Assembly (NCBI GenBank): GCA_015057555.1
Contig: SVEC01000002.1
Coordinates: 1-64,000 of the forward strand
Length of the DNA: 64,000 nt
Source of the DNA: Lachnospiraceae bacterium
Lineage (GTDB): Bacteria > Bacillota > Clostridia > Lachnospirales > Lachnospiraceae
Reading direction: 5' to 3'
Position numbers and translations under genes: made by a program. The notes beneath the pieces were generated by a model. It saw only the letters and a program-made list of their open reading frames with translations, ran no database searches and had not been told where the DNA came from. Every line of letters begins with the position of its first letter. Position 1 is the stretch's first letter. This document shows positions 1 through 6,652 of the stretch, one piece after another.

Positions 1-1
1 C

Positions 2-72
2 AATTATCAAGGGTAAAATGCATTGGATCTAAATTTTAAAAAACCAAAATTTAGACCCAACCCTTGACAATT
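2..72. repeat. long imperfect inverted repeat with a 9-nt bulge
   Basis: Bases 2-13 pair with 61-72 with one mismatch, and bases 23-37 pair with 46-60 with one mismatch. Bases 14-22 bulge from the left arm and the loop is eight bases. The result is a hairpin of about 27 pairs. It has no U-run typical of a terminator on either side. A bulged long hairpin is reminiscent of filamentous phage packaging signals, but this is only a structural analogy. From 73 to 275 I see no gene, only two AGGAG-like motifs without a convincing reading frame. Confidence 0.6.
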
Positions 73-275
73 TTCATTTCACTTAATTTACCGAATGCCG
101 AGCCAAGCGAAACGAAAGGATATACAGAGGTTACTAATAATAATATTGAAAGGAGTTGACAAAACAGAATAACTAACTTAAAAGCTCACACAAGGAGGCC
201 AGCTCACTCAGTCAACCAGAGGTTACTCGGAAAAGCACTCCCCCACCACAAATAAAGATTGAAAGGAGAACAAAA

Positions 276-491
276 ATGGACAAAGAATTTATAAAATTTA
301 GTATGCAGTATGAATTAATAAGATTGTTACACGTTGCAAAATTAGGATTTTCTTATGTTGCGACTATGGACAAATTTAGAGCTATAGGCTATTTTTCAGC
401 ACTAAGAGACTTAAAAATAATCTCAGATGATACATACAAAAGATGTCATAACTTAATATATTTAATCTGTAAGAAATATAATATTTATTAA
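276..491 (+). CDS. hypothetical protein, 71 aa, plus strand of the prophage region
   Basis: The frame starts with ATG nine bases after an AAAGGAG ribosome binding site and encodes 71 residues. No family is recognised. The protein is mixed charged and hydrophobic, with no signal peptide and no obvious DNA-binding helix-turn-helix, and ends with an aromatic-rich tail. It runs opposite to the phage structural genes and lies at the far side of the replication gene, where small regulators of filamentous phages can be found. A regulatory role is therefore possible but unsupported by motif. The strong ribosome site is the main reason for believing the gene. Confidence 0.55.
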   Translation: MDKEFIKFSMQYELIRLLHVAKLGFSYVATMDKFRAIGYFSALRDLKIISDDTYKRCHNLIYLICKKYNIY

Positions 492-558
492 TTTACAAAT
501 AACAAAATCCCCCTTATAATTTATATAGCACTTAAAAGGGGGTGGAAAGGTGGATAAT

Positions 559-690
559 ATGACAGATAAACAAATGGAAGTAATTTTAAATCTAGTAGCC
601 GATAAATTCTCAGCTTGTAAGAATATGGAAGAAGTCAAAAAAGCTATTGAAGAAGTTAGGACAATGGCAAAGAAAGAGAAACAAGAATAA
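559..690 (+). CDS. small charged helical protein, 43 aa
   Basis: ATG at 559 follows AAAGGTGG by five bases. An in-frame GTG at 550 is an alternative start. The 43-residue product begins MTDKQMEVIL and is rich in Lys and Glu with heptad-like spacing, so it is probably a short amphipathic helix or coiled coil. It lies 67 bases downstream of the 71-residue gene on the same strand. A CCCCCTT...AAGGGGG inverted repeat (about 510-545) sits directly before its ribosome site, and a terminator follows at 700-722. Function is unknown. Confidence 0.5.
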   Translation: MTDKQMEVILNLVADKFSACKNMEEVKKAIEEVRTMAKKEKQE

Positions 691-699
691 AACAAAAAC

Positions 700-722
700 A
701 AAGGGGGATATATTCCCCCTTT
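700..722 (+). terminator. rho-independent terminator after the small plus-strand genes
   Basis: AAAGGGGG (700-707) pairs with CCCCCTTT (715-722), followed by a T-rich tail. A second small hairpin, ATTTAGC/GCTAAAT, lies at 730-747. The stretch 748-838 is C-rich on the plus strand and holds no gene that I can support. Confidence 0.7.
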
Positions 723-838
723 AATTATTATTTAGCTAACGCTAAATATATCTGGCTTTCCCCCAGACCCCGACCCGTCGTTCAAACGCCACGACGCCGT
801 TCACCACCCAAGGCTTTTTACGCTATATAAACTTATAT

Positions 839-991
839 TTACATACGAAAAAATTGCTGAAGCTTTAAATAAATAATATCCATATCAACAAGAGTCTGTT
901 CAACCCTTTCCATTTTTTCGTTAAGTTGATACATTGCCAGAAAATTTCCTATAAGCAACACACCAAGCACAAAAATTATAAACACATTCAA
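839..991 (-). CDS. small single-pass membrane protein with coiled-coil tail, 50 aa
   Basis: A TTG start at 991 lies behind AAGGGGGTT. The product has an N-terminal membrane helix of roughly residues 3-20 followed by a charged, heptad-like segment (about 23-46). The start overlaps the stop of the upstream 32-residue gene as TTGA, which suggests translational coupling and supports both genes. Short one-helix proteins of this kind in a filamentous phage are often minor coat or assembly factors. That is inference, and no family is recognised. It is the last minus-strand gene of the phage block. Confidence 0.5.
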   Translation of the reverse strand: MNVFIIFVLGVLLIGNFLAMYQLNEKMERVEQTLVDMDIIYLKLQQFFRM

Positions 992-1086
992 AATCTCAAC
1001 CCCCTTGTAAGCAATCTAATGCAGTTATTAGCCAACCTAACAAGATTATTCAATAGGCTAAATATCTTATTTAGTAACCTAATCAT
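988..1086 (-). CDS. tiny basic amphipathic protein, 32 aa
   Basis: ATG at 1086 follows GGAGAGGAG by about ten bases. The 32 residues begin MIRLLNKIFSLL and alternate hydrophobic positions with Arg/Lys, so the peptide could form a basic amphipathic helix. Its stop overlaps the TTG start of the next gene. Its length is in the range of filamentous phage pVII/pIX minor coat proteins, but it is more basic and less hydrophobic than those. Function unknown; the evidence is the ribosome site and the overlap. Confidence 0.4.
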   Translation of the reverse strand: MIRLLNKIFSLLNNLVRLANNCIRLLTRGLRF

Positions 1087-1178
1087 ATATACATATCTCC
1101 TCTCCTAAAAAATTATCCTCATAGCGTTTTTAACAATGTCTTAAATATCTTGTACGTGTAAATAACCTAAACACATTA

Positions 1179-2153
1179 TTAACCAAACAAAGAATATTGT
1201 TCAAAAATCTCATCATCTGGAACACCTTCCCTTACTTTCTTTTCTATATCACCTAATATTCCAAATCTCAAATGGTTATCACGTTCAACACACAATATTT
1301 CTTTAATTCCGAGAATAACTATATCAATACAAAAATAATTATATACAAGCTTTGTTTCCCTCGGGAATAGATAATCTTTCAATTTCTGTCTCTTCACTCT
1401 TCCCAATTCTTTTAAATACTGCTGCTGCGTTTCATAATCAACAGTACGGAGCAATCGAAGCAAAACCTTATCAGTGCTATTTAATTCAAATAAATCATCA
1501 TCATATTCTCCAAGCACACACACCGAAGGGAGTTTCAAATTGTCAAAACTATCAAATGTTATCTCTAATCTAGTCAAATCATAGTACAAATCACTTTCGA
1601 CAGTCTTATCATATAACTTCACGAAGCCTGATGTATTTCTTGCACCAAGATATTCAGTAACAGAATTTGAAATCTGTTTACAATATGCCCTCTTCCCCTC
1701 TTTAACCAAAACCACATCAGAACGAGGAAAAGGCAAATCAACAGCCAAATCCCAACGAATTAATCTAAAGTATTCATTATTAATCGGATGAAGAAACACG
1801 CTAATTCTATCAAGTATCATCATCATATAAGACATTTCACACTTATTTGGATTAAATTCAATAAAGCAATCCATACCATTGGTATTATCTGCGAGAATTA
1901 AACCACAACCAATGACAAAAGTAAAATCATCATATTTGCAAGTAAATAAATGCCTATATGAGCCTATTTTTAAAGTACGGCTTTTATGATACTCCATTCT
2001 AAAATTAAAAGCAAATTCCAATCGATTAATATAATTTAAAAATGTTTGTGCAATATGATTTCCAATATGGAATTTTAAGCGAAGCATATCACAAGAATAA
2101 ATACATCCATTACCATCAACAACGGAATTATAGTATTTTAGTTTTCTTTCCAC
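1179..2153 (-). CDS. replication initiation protein (Rep), filamentous phage type
   Basis: The 324-residue protein resembles the replication initiation factor group used by rolling-circle phages, plasmids and Tn916-like elements. The middle contains a WDLAVDLP stretch, then EYLGARNTSGFVKLYDKTVES, close to the 'Y-x-G-x-R-x-S ... K-x-YDK ... E' signature of that family, followed by LTRLEITFD. The role would be nicking the double-stranded form to start plus-strand synthesis, inferred from the family. I place the start at GTG 2153, seven bases after GGAGG. The upstream ATG at 2189 lies inside a hairpin and lacks a ribosome site. It is preceded by the hairpin cluster 2174-2355, a plausible target. 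The catalytic Tyr is not identified. Confidence 0.7.
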   Translation of the reverse strand: MERKLKYYNSVVDGNGCIYSCDMLRLKFHIGNHIAQTFLNYINRLEFAFNFRMEYHKSRTLKIGSYRHLFTCKYDDFTFVIGCGLILADNTNGMDCFIEFNPNKCEMSYMMMILDRISVFLHPINNEYFRLIRWDLAVDLPFPRSDVVLVKEGKRAYCKQISNSVTEYLGARNTSGFVKLYDKTVESDLYYDLTRLEITFDSFDNLKLPSVCVLGEYDDDLFELNSTDKVLLRLLRTVDYETQQQYLKELGRVKRQKLKDYLFPRETKLVYNYFCIDIVILGIKEILCVERDNHLRFGILGDIEKKVREGVPDDEIFEQYSLFG

Positions 2154-2173
2154 AGCACCACCTCCACAAAAAA

Positions 2174-2355
2174 GTGTCGATTTCGACACATAAACGCCCT
2201 ATTAGACGGGGGGCGTTTACTTTCTTTCATTTTATTATCGCAATGTGGTGTGGAGTAAAGCCGTAAAATCGCATTAGCGATTTCAGGCTTGACACCCCAC
2301 CACATCACGATTTAGGGTAGTTATCAGGCGTTATCACGCAAGCGTGCTACGCCTG
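2174..2355. other. hairpin cluster between zot and rep: candidate phage origin or packaging region
   Basis: Four stem-loops are packed in 182 noncoding bases. GTGTCGA/TCGACAC is at 2174-2180/2183-2189. TAAACGCCC/GGGCGTTTA is at 2191-2199/2211-2219. A nested structure spans 2243-2305, with ATGTGGTG/CACCACAT outside, AAGCC/GGCTT inside, and AAATCGC/GCGATTT at the tip. CAGGCGT/ACGCCTG (2325-2331/2349-2355) encloses CACGC/GCGTG. Filamentous phage intergenic regions carry such hairpins for the origin and packaging signal, so this is the best origin candidate. The nick site is not identifiable by eye. Confidence 0.6.
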
Positions 2356-2369
2356 AACACAATTATTAA

Positions 2370-3224
2370 CTAGCTACTTTGTCGCTTCTTATACTTTCTC
2401 TTAAGCCTAGCTTGTCTAATATCACCAGATGAAGCTTCATTTAACTCATTATATGTAAGCATATTACCCTCTAACATATCATTAGTCAGCTTTTCTATCA
2501 TCTTATAAGTGTCATACTGATTATATTGCCTATCCTTAACAAATAAATATTTTATTTGAGTAGGCATTATCAAATCCAAATTATTACAATTTTCAATGTC
2601 ACGTGGATTGTAATATCTGTGTTTGATAAAACGCCAATTCTTGTCACATTGAACTACAGAATGGGTATATCTACGGACATTTATATCAGTACCAAGAAAA
2701 TCAGGCAAAGTCCCAAAAATAGCCATTTTACGCTTACGAGATTGCACAATATTTTGGAATACATCAGGATTAAAATTCTTAAAATCCCTATTATTCCATA
2801 CAGTACCAATTTCATCAACTAAAAACAGAACTATCTCACCAGGTACAGTTTGATAATTTATAAATTGCTGTTCAGAGGTCCATTCAATATAAGGCACACC
2901 TTTCAAATCAAGATTGGATATTATGGTAATTTTCTGCCTAATAAAGGCTTGTAAATCCTTATCCCACACAACAAGACCATTATACTTTTTATAGATATTA
3001 ATAACCTCATTTACAGCCGATAACGATTTACCACTGCCAAAATAACCACAGAATACCTTAATAAATCCAAAATACGGACATTCATTAGACTTTTTATACT
3101 TAATATACCTATAAACATCTACTGGCAAATAATAAACAAGGTTATGCAGCTGCATAGGTAAAAATCTAAAGAACGGACTAGCAATAAGGAATATTATAAT
3201 TAAAGCTATTAATATTATTTGCAC
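2370..3224 (-). CDS. Zot/pI-like phage assembly ATPase
   Basis: The 284-residue protein has an N-terminal membrane helix (about residues 2-17), a Walker A motif GYFGSGKS at 60-67, and a Walker B segment IVLFLVDE at 131-138. It ends in a very basic tail. These are features of the Zot (zonular occludens toxin-like) family, whose phage members power extrusion of filamentous virions through the membrane. The helix is at the N-terminus, so the ATPase follows it; in M13 pI and Zot the ATPase is N-terminal and the helix comes later. The start is GTG 3224, overlapping the end of the upstream 50-residue gene by ten bases. Confidence 0.82.
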   Translation of the reverse strand: MQIILIALIIIFLIASPFFRFLPMQLHNLVYYLPVDVYRYIKYKKSNECPYFGFIKVFCGYFGSGKSLSAVNEVINIYKKYNGLVVWDKDLQAFIRQKITIISNLDLKGVPYIEWTSEQQFINYQTVPGEIVLFLVDEIGTVWNNRDFKNFNPDVFQNIVQSRKRKMAIFGTLPDFLGTDINVRRYTHSVVQCDKNWRFIKHRYYNPRDIENCNNLDLIMPTQIKYLFVKDRQYNQYDTYKMIEKLTNDMLEGNMLTYNELNEASSGDIRQARLKRKYKKRQSS

Positions 3225-3367
3225 GTTCTACCCACCACCATTGTAATTAAACTAATCAAATATGCCAGAGTTTCAAGAGCAAAACAAAAAGCAATCACAT
3301 TGCACATTGTCATAACAATATCACCCTCAGCATAAAACCACGTAGCAACAGAATTAATAAAATCCAT
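3215..3367 (-). CDS. small membrane protein, 50 aa, candidate minor coat or assembly protein
   Basis: ATG at 3367 directly follows the TAA stop of the preceding gene (3368-3370) behind a G-rich ribosome site, and the end overlaps the zot start. The product begins MDFINSVATWFYAEGD and has one long hydrophobic stretch (about residues 17-46) ending in a short basic tail. Position just upstream of zot and membrane character make it a candidate minor virion protein or assembly partner. No family is recognised. Confidence 0.55.
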   Translation of the reverse strand: MDFINSVATWFYAEGDIVMTMCNVIAFCFALETLAYLISLITMVVGRTCK

Positions 3368-3628
3368 TTACACACCCCCCACAGCCTGTGGCAATTCTTC
3401 ACGCTCAAAGCCTCTAACTTGAAGTTCATCTATAGCACTATCACTAAAACGGATTTCTATATCCTCATTAGTTTTTAACGCCTTTATTTTCTCATAAATG
3501 CCACGGAACATATCGCACTCTTTAACAATGTGTCCTGTCTCCATTTTCACAAGAGCAAACTTTTTTTGAAGCCTGCTATAAGTTACCATATAACAATTCT
3601 TTAAAATAGCCTTATCAATATTCAACAT
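3368..3628 (-). CDS. hypothetical soluble phage protein, 86 aa
   Basis: ATG at 3628 overlaps the stop of the upstream gene by seven bases with GAGG just before it. The protein is soluble, with no signal peptide or membrane helix. It has mixed alpha/beta-like composition and two short hydrophobic strands (NCYMVTY, KFALVKM). No family or motif is recognised. Its place in the tightly coupled run before zot implies expression with assembly proteins. Confidence 0.6.
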   Translation of the reverse strand: MLNIDKAILKNCYMVTYSRLQKKFALVKMETGHIVKECDMFRGIYEKIKALKTNEDIEIRFSDSAIDELQVRGFEREELPQAVGGV

Positions 3629-3804
3629 TCTTCCTCATCCTCCCATTCCTCTTCAATAATACAACTTTCATCAATAGAAATATCATAACCAGCGTCTACC
3701 AACTCTTGGTAACTATCAAAGCCATATTCATATGCTCTTAGCTCTCTATAATCTTCCAACGGAATATTATAACCATTAGCTTTAACAAATTTCATAAATG
3801 CCAT
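3622..3804 (-). CDS. hypothetical acidic phage protein, 60 aa
   Basis: ATG at 3804 is preceded by AAGGAGAG. The 60-residue product is soluble and strongly acidic at its end (EEEWEDEEEC), with a predicted short helix in the middle (EDYRELRAYEYGFDSYQELVD). No family is recognised. It overlaps the following gene by seven bases. Confidence 0.55.
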   Translation of the reverse strand: MAFMKFVKANGYNIPLEDYRELRAYEYGFDSYQELVDAGYDISIDESCIIEEEWEDEEEC

Positions 3805-3809
3805 ACAAA

Positions 3810-4001
3810 CTACTCTCCTTTTCTTCCACCTAGCAAATTAACATACATTTTTCTAAACATACCCTTTAACAAAAAAGCAGTAATCAAAAGAAAAAATGCA
3901 AAACACAATAAATATAAATCATTCATTGAATAAAAATTATCATTGACACTACTACCACCATCCGTAGGAGTGGCAAAAATTTCTGTTGTCAAATTATCCA
4001 A
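3810..4001 (-). CDS. small single-pass membrane protein, 63 aa, candidate coat-like protein
   Basis: The start is TTG 4001 behind GGGGGTG and overlaps the end of the previous gene. The layout is a polar N-terminal third without basic residues (MDNLTTEIFATPTDGGSS), one membrane helix at about residues 27-45, then a basic C-terminus (RKMYVNLLGGRKGE). That polar-helix-basic order matches filamentous coat proteins, which sit in the membrane before assembly. It is clearly different from the tandem major coat genes, so a minor coat role is the most economical guess. Confidence 0.55.
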   Translation of the reverse strand: MDNLTTEIFATPTDGGSSVNDNFYSMNDLYLLCFAFFLLITAFLLKGMFRKMYVNLLGGRKGE

Positions 4002-4162
4002 TTTTCAAACACCCCCAACAATAAAATACAACCAATAGACATCAGTCCATAGCCTATATATTCTTTTCTATCCAGAGGTTCACCCGAAGTATGTACCTTA
4101 AAATTATATACACAAAAATTTATAAAAATAAAAAAAGACAATGATATAAAAACAATTCTCAT
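3989..4162 (-). CDS. small two-helix membrane protein, 57 aa
   Basis: I place the start at ATG 4162, eight bases after AGAGGTAG and just downstream of the previous stop at 4177. An upstream in-frame ATG at 4210 would overlap the previous gene. Two hydrophobic segments (about residues 2-16 and 34-52) flank a polar loop. The size and topology recall phage pVI-type or other minor virion proteins, but no sequence signature supports a specific identity. Confidence 0.5.
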   Translation of the reverse strand: MRIVFISLSFFIFINFCVYNFKVHTSGEPLDRKEYIGYGLMSIGCILLLGVFENWII

Positions 4163-4176
4163 ATTCAATCTACCTC

Positions 4177-4335
4177 TCAATCTCCACTCAAAATATTGCT
4201 TATCATCCAAGCACCTGTGCCACCAATTACAATAAAAACAACAATATCCCAGAATGAAAGCACAAAGCCACCAAGTTGCATATCTTGTTTCATAAAGTTA
4301 ATAACCATATTAACAATTACAAAAAATTGCTCCAT
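4177..4335 (-). CDS. small membrane protein, 52 aa, candidate virion protein
   Basis: ATG at 4335 follows TTAGGGGG; a longer frame to 4383 lies inside the end of the surface-protein gene and lacks a better ribosome site. The product has two hydrophobic stretches, about residues 3-14 and 22-47, separated by MKQDMQLGG. The long second segment (SFWDIVVFIVIGGTGAWMI) is Gly-rich like coat-protein helices. It lies right after the pIII-like gene. No family is recognised. Confidence 0.55.
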   Translation of the reverse strand: MEQFFVIVNMVINFMKQDMQLGGFVLSFWDIVVFIVIGGTGAWMISNILSGD

Positions 4336-4345
4336 ACAATACCCC

Positions 4346-5971
4346 CTAACGCCTAAATACCGAACGCAATATACTGATAACACAAACAGAGGATAAGCTA
4401 AACATCAATATATCACTAGCACTAGGGTCGATAGAATTAAAAAATGAAGCTGATACAGAAAGAAATCCGTCACCCTTTTCAGGCGTAGAGCTATCGTCAA
4501 AAAGTCCAAAGCCGTCCTTTAAATCCTCACGCAATGCACTATCTGTATAATCATCATCTTCAATGGTAATTTCAATATCATCCCCAGTATTAACATTACT
4601 ATCTCCACCAGAACCACCAGAACCACCACCAGAGCCACTACCAGAAAAATCAGCATTCAAATCTATACTACCCTCTACTTCAAGAGCATTACCCCACAGA
4701 ATAGTAACAACACTATCACCAGAAGAACCACCCCCAGTGGTACCACCGATAGGAATATCTGTATCAATATCAACATCAGTATCAGGACTTATTTCATACG
4801 AATAATGTTTTGAATTATCATAATAATAATAGTTATATGTTGGATTACCTTGACCATCTTTACCTACGATAGTTGTATAATATCCGTTACCCTGCTCATA
4901 ATCATTATTACTAGTGTAATTTCCTTGACTGTCTGGAGTACTAGAATAATAACTTGTGTTACTAGGGTTTAACAAGTCAATTTGCGCATTATTTTGAAGC
5001 CCACAAGTACCTTTTAATTCAGGGATAAAGTCAAGATAAATCATACTTTTCGTAATTTTACCAAGAGAATTTGCACCAAAATCCCCAACCGAGATATTAT
5101 CAAAATCAACATAAAGTTCATCACCCAGCATCATTTGCTCCTGAATAGAACTACCATTACTTATATCACGTAAATACAAATCAAAACCACAAGGATATAA
5201 AGACAAATCATAACTAACACTTGTATTAATATCAAATTCACTACAATCGAATTCTACAAGGCTAGAAAGTATTTCTGCTTGACAATTATAATTAATATCA
5301 ACATTCAATACAGCCTCATTTGCATTATCAGTAATATATTCAGGCAAAGTATATTTAACTTCAACATAACAATTTTCTAATACATTGCTATCGTGATATA
5401 TAACTCTAAAATTATCTAAATATATTTGTTCACTATCATATTTTTTTGATTTATTTCTTACAAGACCCGACATATCACCTGTAGTCAAATAATTATAAGC
5501 ACTATCAGGACTATCAAAAACATAGATAGAATTATAATTTAAAGAACTAGAAGAACCATCACCTATGTACTCATTAGGAACAAGGACATTACCACTAGCA
5601 TAATAATACGTACCACGATTAACACTATCACCAGAATGGGAACCACTAGAAGAATATCCATCAGGTCTTACAAACTCCCCATATGAAGCTACGGAAAAAG
5701 GATTTAAAGACATAAATTCATAATATGTTGCAACATTATAACATTCATATGCCACTATCTCACTATTTCCAGAAAGAGTACGATATATTTCATAAACATT
5801 ACCAAAACCAGACACAGAATGAACAGAAAATTGTTCAATATATTCACAATTATTATCTCCCAAAGGGTATTTACTAGAGTCATAACTCACAGCAAAACAA
5901 ACCATTACTTGAGAAAAAACCAATATAAAAACTAATATAAACGAAAATATTTTATATCTTTTTATTGACAT
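4346..5971 (-). CDS. pIII-like secreted, membrane-anchored adsorption protein
   Basis: The 541-residue protein begins with a signal peptide (MSIKRYKIFSFILVFILVF..., cleavage likely near CFA). It has a long Tyr/Ser/Asn-rich extracellular region and Gly/Ser linkers around residues 400-455 (GGTTGGGSSGDS, then GSGSGGGSGGSGG). After an acidic patch there is a C-terminal hydrophobic segment and RSVFRR. This design matches filamentous phage pIII: receptor-binding domains, glycine linkers and a membrane-anchored C-domain that caps the virion. ATG 5971 follows AAGGGGG. It is the largest gene of the element and immediately precedes the small membrane proteins. Specific receptor domains cannot be named. 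Confidence 0.72.
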   Translation of the reverse strand: MSIKRYKIFSFILVFILVFSQVMVCFAVSYDSSKYPLGDNNCEYIEQFSVHSVSGFGNVYEIYRTLSGNSEIVAYECYNVATYYEFMSLNPFSVASYGEFVRPDGYSSSGSHSGDSVNRGTYYYASGNVLVPNEYIGDGSSSSLNYNSIYVFDSPDSAYNYLTTGDMSGLVRNKSKKYDSEQIYLDNFRVIYHDSNVLENCYVEVKYTLPEYITDNANEAVLNVDINYNCQAEILSSLVEFDCSEFDINTSVSYDLSLYPCGFDLYLRDISNGSSIQEQMMLGDELYVDFDNISVGDFGANSLGKITKSMIYLDFIPELKGTCGLQNNAQIDLLNPSNTSYYSSTPDSQGNYTSNNDYEQGNGYYTTIVGKDGQGNPTYNYYYYDNSKHYSYEISPDTDVDIDTDIPIGGTTGGGSSGDSVVTILWGNALEVEGSIDLNADFSGSGSGGGSGGSGGDSNVNTGDDIEITIEDDDYTDSALREDLKDGFGLFDDSSTPEKGDGFLSVSASFFNSIDPSASDILMFSLSSVCVISILRSVFRR

Positions 5972-6029
5972 TATTCAAAAACCCCCTTATATTTTTAATC
6001 AAATAATCAACGAAAGGAATACAAAAAAA

Positions 6030-6212
6030 ATGTTTACAGCAACACAATTCTATTTAACAACAGCCGTTTTATTAATTATTTTCTTTTTTATACCATTGCT
6101 TCTGATAGACAAAAGCACAAGAAAAAGAAAAAAAGACCGAAAAACAGAACTCAAACTATTGCACGAACAAAACGAGTTACTGCGACAAATTGCAAATAAT
6201 AAAGGGGAGTGA
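6030..6212 (+). CDS. small membrane protein with basic coiled-coil tail, opposite strand, 60 aa
   Basis: ATG 6030 follows GAAAGGAAT. The product has one N-terminal membrane helix (about residues 8-27), then a strongly basic stretch (KSTRKRKKDRK) and a leucine-heptad tail (ELKLLHEQNELLRQI). It runs against all neighbouring phage genes and fills a gap that otherwise has no gene. Its stop codon lies within the hairpin that also terminates the coat-protein transcript. Its layout resembles the 50-residue protein at 839-991. The function is unknown; an inner-membrane accessory factor is possible. Confidence 0.55.
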   Translation: MFTATQFYLTTAVLLIIFFFIPLLLIDKSTRKRKKDRKTELKLLHEQNELLRQIANNKGE

Positions 6213-6226
6213 TTACTCCCCTTTTT
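6201..6226. terminator. bidirectional terminator after the major coat genes
   Basis: AAAGGGGAGT (6201-6210) pairs perfectly with ACTCCCCTTT (6215-6224) around a GATT loop. There is a T-run on the plus strand and an A-rich flank that supplies a U-run on the minus strand. Strong terminators directly after the major coat gene are a known device of filamentous phages to give very high coat expression and less readthrough into pIII. Confidence 0.8.
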
Positions 6227-6229
6227 CTT

Positions 6230-6424
6230 TTACGCTTTAGAAGTCTTTTTTACTTTTCTAACAACGTAACACGCCACGCCCACTAGAGAGCCACTAAACA
6301 TTATTAACAATAACGGATTGTCCGTAATGAACGTTATTACATTTGTAGACAATTCTAAAAGACTAGCTACAATCGTATTAGTGGATACTGCCCCCACAGC
6401 ACCACCAGCGTCAGCCAACATCAT
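6230..6424 (-). CDS. major coat protein-like, copy 2 (64 aa)
   Basis: ATG 6424 (or the adjacent ATG 6421) follows AAGGGGG. The product has a small-residue, uncharged-to-acidic N-terminus, an amphipathic segment, one membrane helix at about residues 36-54 (PLLLIMFSGSLVGVACYVV) and a basic end (RKVKKTSKA). This is the layout of filamentous coat proteins such as pVIII. There is no classical signal peptide, so the protein may insert directly. It is a clear paralogue of the gene just upstream, sharing FSGSLVGVACYVVRKVK, yet the codons of that stretch differ at most silent positions. Confidence 0.72.
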   Translation of the reverse strand: MMLADAGGAVGAVSTNTIVASLLELSTNVITFITDNPLLLIMFSGSLVGVACYVVRKVKKTSKA

Positions 6425-6437
6425 AAGCTATACCCCC

Positions 6438-6599
6438 TTATGCTTTAGCTGTTCTCTTGACCTTACGTACAACATAGCAAGCTACACCAACAAGTGAACC
6501 ACTAAAAAGTACAAGTAAGAGGTCATTGCCAGTAATGAAATTTAGAACCTGTGTACCAAGTCCAAGTAAATCTGTTACTGCTCCTGTAATACTTTCCAT
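6438..6599 (-). CDS. major coat protein-like, copy 1 (53 aa)
   Basis: ATG 6599 follows a strong AAAGGAG site, the best of the phage block, and the gene ends 13 bases before copy 2. The protein starts MESITGAVTDLLGLGTQ, then has one helix (about residues 26-44) and a basic tail (RKVKRTAKA). It has fewer N-terminal residues than copy 2 but the same C-terminal half. Filamentous coat subunits pack the membrane helix inside the virion with the basic tail facing the DNA. Either copy could be the main subunit; the stronger ribosome site favours this one. Confidence 0.72.
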   Translation of the reverse strand: MESITGAVTDLLGLGTQVLNFITGNDLLLVLFSGSLVGVACYVVRKVKRTAKA

Positions 6600-6652
6600 A
6601 ACGTTTTTTCTCCTTTCGCGTTATATATTTATATAAACCTTTCGGCTATATA

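Noticed and set aside
462-701. Minus-strand frame of 79 codons, hydrophobic
   Set aside because: It lies opposite the 43-residue gene, has no ribosome site and reads through the terminator at 700-722.
926-1108. Plus-strand frame of 60 codons
   Set aside because: No ribosome site; it is antisense to two overlapping small genes that have ribosome sites and a coupled start.
4563-4805. Plus-strand Pro-rich frame of 80 codons
   Set aside because: It is the antisense of the Gly/Ser linker region of the pIII-like gene; Pro/Ser content is the mirror of Gly codons.
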